This document shows, one piece after another, positions 56,965 through 64,000 of a stretch of 64,000 nucleotides of DNA; the first letter of the stretch is position 1, and the number at the start of each line of letters is the position of its first letter. The notes under the pieces are model-generated. The model was not told where the DNA came from. It was given only the letters and a program-made list of their open reading frames with translations, and did no database searches. The stretch spans positions 38,148,556 to 38,212,555 of the forward strand of contig NC_087252.1 in assembly GCF_037042905.1 (NCBI RefSeq), written 5' to 3'. This stretch comes from Lytechinus pictus (lineage: Eukaryota > Echinodermata > Echinoidea > Temnopleuroida > Toxopneustidae). Position numbers and translations under genes: made by a program.

Positions 56965-58080
56965 CTTGCAGAGTGACAATCTAATGTGAATCTAAAACTC
57001 AAACCCAACTTGATATCTTACCATACAGCGGACGTTGAGTTCTTGCCTCTACATTTTATTTTATTTTCAGGTGTACTTAAATGCAGCTCAAATGAAATGA
57101 AACACCTATGTTTACGCAATTTTGAAACAAATACCAGTCAAGCAGTACCAGTACCAGTATCAGTCAAGCATTTTTTAAAACATGAATTTAAAACGGAATG
57201 TCCCAATAATGTACCAAATACCCAAAAATAATGCCCTAATATAATATACAGAATATACAGAATCTCGTATTAAAACACCCTAACCCTGAGACTGTACGAG
57301 ATATCGAAGACAACGAATCGCCTGGATGACAACCAGGAGTAAATAACTTACCTATGTTAACGCAATTTTCAAATTAGTAGCAACCAGCCAAGCATTTAAA
57401 AAAAAATCATGAATTAAAAACGGAATGTGCAATAATGCACAAATACACAAAAATAATGCCCTAAATACAAGAGATAAAGCCCTGATTTTCAACTTAAACA
57501 AACCATTATTTTAAAGAAATTGTTTCAACAGCTTAGACTAGACTTTCTACTGCTAAAAATAGGTAATACCAAATCTTGAGGTATTTTGAGGTAGTAATAT
57601 AATTTTAGGTAACCAATACTGAATCTTGGATTATAATACCATAGCCCTAAGACTGTACGAGATCTCGAAGACAACGAATCGCCTGGGTGACAACCAGTGG
57701 CGTACCTAGGATTTACCACACGGGGGGGGGGGGGGGGGCAAATACGTCCGCCTAAAAATTTGACAAGTAAAAAAAACAACAAAAAAAAACCTTCAAGCAC
57801 AAATAAAGGATTTCGTACCAGAAAAGCAAAAAAAAAAAAAAAAAGGTCTTCAACCACAAATAATGGATTTCGTACCAGAAAAAAGGTCTTCAAGACTCGT
57901 CAGTGGGGCAGTGATATGTCCCTTGCATGGGTTGTGACTCGTCAGGGGGGGGGGGGGCAGTCTGCCCCCTCTGCCCCCCCCCCCCCCTCCCCCCGTAGGT
58001 ACGGTAGTGGTGACAACCATATCGTCTGCCAAAAGTTCCTCCCCACTTTTAACACCACTATCTTTACTAACACGACTCTA
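56965..58080. repeat. Two extra tandem copies of the ovo 3' end
   Basis: Copy 1 (about 56965-57335) and copy 2 (about 57336-57694, resuming 58010-58080) repeat the sequence found at 58070-58540, which includes ovo's last codons. Shared phrases include ACTCAAACCCAACTTGATAT, ACTGTACGAGAT(A/C)TCGAAGAC, AACGAATCGCCTGG and AATAATGCCCTAA. On the minus strand copy 2 still encodes ADDMVV, then VTQAIRCLRDLVQS and a stop. Copy 1 encodes VIQAIRCLRYLVQSQG and a stop. Only the copy at 58470 joins the zinc-finger exon. Confidence 0.85.
57695..58009. mobile_element. hAT-like MITE in copy 2 of the ovo 3' repeat
   Basis: 315 bp with ends CAGTGGCGTACC and the near-inverse GGTACGGTAGTG. The 8-mer GTGACAAC flanks it exactly (57687-57694 and 58010-58017). 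G-runs and C-runs lie just inside the ends. It carries a tandem pair of AAATAA(A/T)GGATTTCGTACCAG segments. Same family style as 25206. Confidence 0.92.
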
Positions 58081-58469
58081 AAACTCAAACCCAACTTGAT
58101 ATTTTACCATACAGCGGACTTGAGTTCTTCCATCTAGGTGTGCTTAAAGGCTGCTCTTTTTGCAACCGGAGTAAATAACCCTTCTATGTTAACGCAATTT
58201 TCAAATAATTAACAACAAGCCAAGCATTTTAAAAATCATGAATTAAAAACGGAATGTACCAATAATGCACAAATACACAAAAATAATGCCCTAAATACAA
58301 AGATAAAGCCCTGATTGTCAACTTAAACAAACTACCTTTTTCTTAGAAATTGTTTAAACGTTTTAGACTAGACTTTATAGTGCTAAAAATATTATCATCA
58401 AATCCTGAGGTATCTTGAGAGGGTAATACATATTCAGATAACAAAAACAGAATCTCGTATTAAAATAAC

Positions 58470-58834
58470 CTAACCCGGAGACTGTACGAGATCTCGAAGA
58501 CAACGAATCGCCTGGGTGACAACCATATCGTCAGCCAAAAGTTGCTCCTCGCTTTTAACACCACCATCTTGACTGCTCTTCTTGATCTTGTGCATCACTT
58601 TATGTCGAAGACGTTTGGGCATCATCAGGCGCGAGTGTGAGATCCACATGTGAAGGTAATGGTCATACGCGTCCTTGGCAGAATTCCCACAGTCCTCGCA
58701 CACGTAAATCTTCTTTCGTCGCTCCTTGAAGCCGAAGGTCAGTGGCATTCCATGGACCTTGCTGATGTGTGTCTCCAGAGAGCAACGTTGGGTGAAGGTG
58801 CGTGGACAGATGTTGCACTTGTAAGGCCTTACAC
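58470..58834 (-). CDS. ovo: ovo/OVOL transcription factor, last coding exon (fingers 3-4)
   Basis: Encodes the end of an OVO-family nuclear transcription factor. The acceptor (TTCCGAAG before GTGTAAGG) is in phase with the donor at 59458, restoring the THTGVRPYKC linker between fingers 2 and 3. Finger 3 is CNICPRTFTQRCSLETHISK then VH; the TQRCSLE phrase is diagnostic for OVO proteins. Next comes the conserved linker FKERRKKIYVCEDCG leading into finger 4 (C-x2-C-x12-H-x4-H). A basic tail follows (MPKRLRHKVMHKIKK) and the protein ends LRDLVQSPG. OVO proteins bind CCGTTA-like sites and control epithelial and germline differentiation in animals. The 3' end of this exon is duplicated twice downstream. 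Confidence 0.93.
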
Positions 58835-59001
58835 CTTCGGAACATAAAAGAGATAGTAGGATAAAGAGGAGCAGCATTCGACTTGATTTCGGATAAACTG
58901 GTTTGAATCTTAATCCAAAAGCATTTCATACATGTACTTTTATGGTGTTGGCGTTTGTGATCTCATGAGTGAGAGGGTCTAGAATGTGCCATTATTTCTT
59001 A

Positions 59002-59390
59002 GGGGCATCGTGGTCTAGTGGTTACCACTCTCGTCATTCAATCACAGGGACGAGGGTCCAAATACCAGCCATGGCATGTTTTCATTCAGCAAGGAATTTA
59101 CCCACACTGTGCTGCACTCAACCCAGGTGAGGTAAATTGGTACAAAGTAGGATTAATTCATTGAATGCAAAGCGCCTTTAGCAGAGATAGAGCTATAGCC
59201 TACATGTATAGTGCGCCATTGAATATAGGCAACTAGATAATCGGCGCCTTAGAAATGTTATATATTATTTATCAACACTTCTTGCACCAGTTTTTCGTGT
59301 AGAATGAATTATATACATGTATAGTGCGCTATTGAATATAGGCAACTAGATAAGCGGCGCCTTAGAAATGTTATATATTAGTTTTCATTA
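59002..59390 (+). mobile_element. tRNA-derived SINE in the last ovo intron
   Basis: The head GGGGCATCGTGGTCTAGTGG has a good A box, and GGACGAGGGTCCAAATACC is a degraded B box. The body then diverges from any tRNA. Further on, a ~113-bp unit (TACATGTATAGTGCGC... CTAGATAA(T/G)CGGCGCCTTAG, ATGTTATATATTA) is present twice, at 59201 and 59314. The insertion is antisense to ovo. Confidence 0.75.
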
Positions 59391-59458
59391 CTTCTTGCAT
59401 CTGCTGACATAAATTCACTTCCAACCCTACACTTAAGTAAACAAATAACAAACCGTAC

Positions 59459-61082
59459 CTGTGTGAGTGCGGTAGTGCCGTTTTAGGTCGAACTTGTCCT
59501 GGAACCCCTTATCACAAAAACTGCAGATATGGGTCTTCTTCTGGTTGTGTTCACTGGTCATATGTCTTGTGTATGCTCTCTCCGTATTAAACGTGCTGCT
59601 ACAGGTACTGCATCTGTGTTTTTGCCTTGAGCGATCGATTGTTCTTCGAAGAAACTGTACAACTTCTTTCCCAGAAGATGGAGAGTCGGAGATGACAAGG
59701 GATGAGGAATCAGGTTGATCAGGTGTCTGCTCGTTGACAAGTTTGGGTGCAGGTGCATGTTTCCCGCCACCTTGGCCTGTTTCGGGTTTTGCTTGGCCAA
59801 CTGAGAACGTATCTTTTAAAGTTCCTGATTTGATTACATTGGACTGAGGTGTGGAAGAATCATTTGCGATGATTGATGTAAATGAGGTTGAAACATCCAG
59901 TGTATCCTTCAAGTAGAAGTTTTCTTTGCACTTCAGACCGCTCTTCTTCGCTGGTATTCTCGTCTCTAAAACTGTGTATTCTAGCATTGGTTGTGTTGTC
60001 TTAAAATGTGGAATGGAGTGTTGAGAGTCACCTGACGGCTTTGATATAAGAGGTATTCCGTCTTTGTTTGGTGGGATGAAATTCATGGATGAGGTTACGG
60101 CGGTTTTTTGTGAGAGCCGAAAGTTTTCGTGAACTTGACTGTTCTGCTTTCGAAACGAAGTTGCATTTGCCGTCTCGCTAGATCGGGATGTGGACACTTG
60201 TCTATCTGACGTTGTGGATATATATTGCTGTTGTTTCAAATGTGTTCCTCTGGAAGACCTTGGTTCTATTGAAATTTGTTGTGGAATTGTCCCATTCATC
60301 TCTTGAGACGGCGGACCCGAAACTTTCCTCGAAGACTGGCAAACGTTTGGTAAATATTGACGCATATTAGATACAGGTTCGGAGTAGAGAGTATTTCGAA
60401 TGGCATCTTCATTTTCGTAAGGAGTTGCTGAATTGTAATTTGAATTAATCCGACGCTCTGGGTCATGTGCATTTGAACAGGTTTCCTCGAGGAAGGTAAC
60501 ATGCGAATCTTCTAGCATGGCGTCGAATGTACAATTTGGCTCTGTTTCCATTGGTGCATATGGCGCTGGGAAATCATCCATTAGGCTTTCTCTAGATCGG
60601 TCTGCATTAATGTGTCCACAATATCGGTTATTTCGACTGGAGCGGAAGGTTGAATGGCTAAAGTCAGGTTCTTGAAAGCGTGAGGTATGAAGTTTGCGGA
60701 GTAGATCCCGTACAAAGTCACGTTTCGCTACCGCGTCAAGGTAATATGACTTCAGCAGTGACATACAATATGATCGGCCTGGCTGTCCCCCGGTTTCATC
60801 TTGAACTACCCGAATGATATCTTCCAAAGAAGGTAAACTATTATTGGACCTCTCAGGCAATAGAAGCGACTTCATTGATTCGTCTGATGAGTAACCTTGC
60901 ATTACAGTATCGCCTGATTGATGCGTTCCATTGTCAATGGAGAATCTCTGAGTGTAGTCATTTGGGACAGACTTTTGCATAAAATCTGAACGACGTACTT
61001 GATTGATACCACCGTTGTAGAGTTTATAGTTGTCTGGAATGGTCGGGTACTTGTACGCTTGTGACGGTAGTGCAAATTTATC
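59459..61082 (-). CDS. ovo: ovo/OVOL transcription factor, large internal exon (fingers 1-2)
   Basis: 541 codons, starting in phase 0 after a TTTTCCAG acceptor and ending one base into the Gly codon of THTG at the donor GTACGG. The first in-frame ATG is at 60980, but the frame is open upstream to the acceptor (DKFALPSQAYKYPTIPDN), so this is an internal exon. Most of it is Ser/Thr/Gln-rich and probably disordered, as in other OVO proteins. The last 52 codons hold finger 1 (Cys codon at 59610 to His codon at 59547; C-x2-C-x12-H-x4-H) and finger 2 (CSFCDKGFQDKFDLKRHYRT then H). KGFxDxFDLKRHxRTHTG is an OVO signature. Finger 1 has an x4 His spacing and lacks the YQRMLNRH phrase usual in vertebrate OVOL. 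No stop or frameshift is seen. Confidence 0.93.
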
Positions 61083-61484
61083 CTGGAAAATGAAAAGGTA
61101 GTGAAAACATACAAAAAGGTAATTTAAGCACTTTAAATTACGTAATACACTAAAAAGTGGATAATTTACAACGCTTGAAATATTATATTTAAAGAAGTTG
61201 AGCTTTGTATTTGTTTAATCTCACATTGTTGACAATGGGATATTAGGTAGATAATATAAAAAAGTAACACAAATGGAACGTGAATTAAAAGGGTGTGATC
61301 TTTGAAGGACTGAACAGAAATGCAAGTTCTGGTGTCGTTATGAAAGTTAGTCCATAATGTGTGGCATACATGCGCATATGATCGTTTGCCATCCATGGTC
61401 AAGATTTTAAAGCTTGTGGCATTGCAAGAGAACCAGATGATGATCGATATAGAATTTTTGGAATTCATTAATCTATTTCCTTAC

Positions 61485-61666
61485 CAAAGGGGATTTGCTG
61501 TTGATACCTCCTCCGTTGTTGACCACGTTAGTGCTCCAGCTAGGACGCTCATGGAGGGTAAGATGGTCGCTCATCCCCTGGGCATTCCCTGGCGAAGATC
61601 CTTGGTATGATAGCCATGCTTTCCCTGATCCTGACATTGACAGGTCTATGGGGCCATCGCCCACAT
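61485..61666 (-). CDS. ovo: ovo/OVOL transcription factor, upstream internal exon
   Basis: 60 codons plus two bases. The acceptor is ATTTTGCAG before AT-GTG-GGC; the donor is CCTTTG then GTAAGG, giving phase 0 into the exon at 61082. It encodes DVGDGPIDLSMSGSGKAW and continues to NNGGGINSKSPL. The PIDLSMS phrase resembles short PxDLS co-repressor (CtBP-type) motifs; this is a suggestion. The first two bases need one base from a more 5' exon, which should carry the initiator Met. I find no such exon between here and the window edge, so the 5' end of the gene lies outside. Confidence 0.75.
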
Positions 61667-62339
61667 CTGCAAAATATCAATCAAATCAAACCGAAACGTA
61701 AGATAGAAATTGCTCAGTGGCCAATAAAGTCATTATCACGTTGAGATGAGTGTTTATAATCTCCCTTCTCTCTGTCTTTTCCTTTTTTAACTTTTGAAAA
61801 GAGCCCCGTGCCACATAGTATATTTGCTTTGGGAGGTTATGTGAATATTCACACTTAGCTCAAATCTATTAGTGTAATGATGATTTTACATTGTGACACT
61901 TGGAGACAGTGTAAGTGTTCACAATGTATTTGAATAGAAGACTATGTGAACATGTGATTCACAATGTTGAAATGCACTTAACAGCATAAAGGTGATTTTA
62001 GATTTTGTTTCACTATGTGCACACTCTTTGGGACGCCGTATTCTTTCAATACAAAATTCCTTCTTCAACTCAGCCTTGTTGACAAGGTGGTAAATGATAT
62101 AACAAAAGAAAACACATTCTACTAAAAGGGGTTTGGTCGAAGCAAGTTTTGTCAGCCGTGCCGTTGGTACTTCCTTAATGCCGAATCATGTCGATCTACG
62201 AGACATAGCGGTTTGCTACCAGCAGCCCGAATAGTCTTTACTCCCGGGAAGAGTTCCATGTACATTTTTGGCTGACTAATTGTCGGATCGGAAAACTAAT
62301 TTTAAGATTGGCTGAGAAGCACTGTTACTATATCATGAC
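61667..62339. other. ovo upstream intron
   Basis: Non-coding. Several short inverse and direct versions of TATGTGAA(C/T)ATTCACA and TCACAATGT occur between 61840 and 61965. No exon recognised. Confidence 0.4.
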
Positions 62340-63890
62340 TATGGTAACCTGTAGCAATATCGATCCGGGGCTTATCGATCGCAGCCATCGCATCACCCCC
62401 AAAGTCAAGGAGCAACTTATGTCGGCAGGCAACGCACAAGCCCCGGCCGATCATCGTAAATTTCAGCAGATACAACACTCGTCATGAGATCTACAAAGCT
62501 CGTTCCAAACTCAAGGGCACCGACGTATTCATTAATGGGGATCTCACCGCGAGCAGACAAGCCATCGTTAACAAACTTCGTTCCCATGAGAACGTCTAGA
62601 AAGTATGGACGCTTGATGGCAAGTATACGGCTCTCAACGCTAACGGCAGGAAGATCTCCATCACAATTCTTCCCAATATTGACTCAGAACTGCAAGCTTA
62701 CCTCCCTTGTTTGAGAAGCTCATGTAATCAATTCTCCTATGCCCATAAAATATCCTTGTATTTCTTGCGCAAAATCAGAAGAAAAAAAACAGAATGCTGT
62801 AGTCTTTGAGGATTGGATTCGTTTTTCATGCTCTTGTTTTAGACTGAACTGTTTCATTTCTAGCCAAGATTGGACTTATTATAAGTGTAGTTTTTCTGAA
62901 TTGTTTTTTTTAATATGTATTTATTCTCATGAAAACCGTGATGAAATAAATGGTACTTGCCTTCTAATTATCAGTCATCTTTAAATGAGACACACCTTGA
63001 TTCGGGTACGAAAATTATACAATTAAATGTTAGAAGTTTATTGCATAATATAGATTAAATAAAGTTATTTTCAAAATCTATTAACTTTTTAACGAATACC
63101 ACATCGATATTGCCGGTTTTGCTGGTTTTAACGACACTTGGTTGAAAGATTATATTATGAACAGTGAAATCTATATTGATCGTTATAGGATTTTCCGTAC
63201 AAACATAAACCGGCACGGAGGGAGGCCTCGCCGTCTATATACGCGATAGCCTCCCGATAGCCTTGGCTTTGAAGTATTGAATCATATTGAATCGTTGTTT
63301 TTCTTATTCGTAATAATTTTTCTCATCCATTTGGAGATTGAATAATGAAATCGAAGTGTATTTTGACAGACATGGTATCAATACTATTACAACTCCCTAA
63401 ACGCAGTCTGGACAAAACACAATATTAAAAAGCGATTTTTTTTTTAAACTTTCATCCAAATAAGCTGTTAAAAAAGTTTGGAACTCTTTGCCCACATCAA
63501 CGCAAAATATCAAATTCCTGCAATCTTTTAAACGTGTATATAAAGCTTGCCATTTTATCTAATGTCATTCTTATTCTTTTATTATGTGTTTTGCTCACCT
63601 TTTAAATATTTGTCTCTTTTCTACAATTCTTTTAGTAAATACGTAACATATACTTTGTTTTACTTGGATTTATTTACAGTACTACATGTATATTGTTTTT
63701 TCTTGTAACTTTCTGTTATGAATTCTCTATTGTCATTTTGTTATATTGAAATGCATTTGCTATTTTTAATTTATATTTGATGTTTTTTTATATTCATTTT
63801 CAATCTGTTGTATCAGGACAAGGATGTAAAACAGCTGTGCTGATCATGTTTTTATCTTGTGTGAATAAATTCAAATAAATAGATAGCTAA
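62340..63890 (+). mobile_element. Internally deleted non-LTR retrotransposon
   Basis: Three separate pieces of one type of element in order. Around 62450-62700 is an ORF1-like nucleic-acid-binding segment (PIIVNFSRYNTRHEIYKARS and then LKGTDVFINGDLTASRQAIV; one stop; KVWTLDGK follows). Around 63115-63240 is an endonuclease-like remnant (GFNDTWLKDY and RIFRTNINRHGG). Around 63463-63560 is the C-terminus of the RT protein (KVWNSLPTSTQNIKFLQSFK). The reverse-transcriptase core is missing. It ends with TGAATAAATTCAAATAAAT at about 63880. It sits in the ovo upstream intron, antisense to ovo. The pieces might also come from two insertions. Confidence 0.7.
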
Positions 63891-64000
63891 ATCAATTTGT
63901 CTTTGTGACCTACATGACCTAGTATCGCCCTCCTAATAGTTATTCTGAACTGTTTTGCCATTATTAATCGCTTTTATCTTATCATTGATAGTAATCACAG

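Noticed and set aside
1..64000. CRISPR arrays, bacterial operons, ribosome binding sites, riboswitches
   Set aside because: The window is animal nuclear DNA. The tandem repeats lack the regular repeat-spacer form of CRISPR, and no prokaryotic gene organisation is present.

Overview
This window is an animal nuclear genome segment, most likely from a sea urchin (echinoid). The clues are sparse intron-containing genes, AT-rich DNA packed with short inverted-repeat transposons, many diverged repeats built on a GCGAAGCGCGAGC core, TTAA-flanked 0.6 kb elements whose inner sequence I recall as abundant in echinoid genomes, and a single-exon GPCR of the kind expanded in sea urchins. The species assignment is an inference, not proven by the sequence.

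Host genes are few. (1) 4750-5766, plus strand: an intact intronless class A G-protein-coupled receptor of 338 aa. (2) 22768-23301, plus strand: an intact 177-aa open frame of unknown function, GC-richer than its surroundings. (3) 24588-24707, plus strand: a possible 40-codon first coding exon ending in a strong splice donor. (4) 58470-61666, minus strand: three exons of an ovo/OVOL zinc-finger transcription factor with all four C2H2 fingers; its 5' exon(s) lie beyond the right edge. The 3' end of ovo, including the last codons, is present in three tandem copies (56965-58530), one of them split by a small transposon.

Most of the rest is mobile DNA. There is a complete Tc1-type element with perfect 28-bp ends, TA duplications and an uninterrupted DD34E transposase (27953-29848). 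hAT-type elements with exact 8-bp target duplications lie at 20563-21590, 25099-26566 (with a second element nested at 25206-26141) and 57695-58009. TTAA elements lie at 2707, 16484 and 54025. Several TA-flanked or palindromic MITEs and degraded non-LTR retrotransposons (14738-15554 minus; 42988-45107, 53573, 56330 and 62340-63890 plus) are present, plus two tRNA-like SINEs. Four larger structures stand out: a GC-rich fold-back element of nested palindromes (13879-14627), a 5.4 kb terminal-inverted-repeat element whose ends are arrays of an AACGTTGG-centred repeat (34004-39436), a 4.3 kb inverted-repeat element (46962-51286) that encloses a 2.45 kb fold-back element (47626-50077), and a decayed multi-frame copy of a protein family marked by an LGGDHGG motif (29975-31913, minus).

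The genes do not form operons or a shared pathway. The GPCR and ovo are unrelated developmental or sensory genes separated by transposon-rich DNA. Boundaries of mobile elements without a visible target duplication are approximate.
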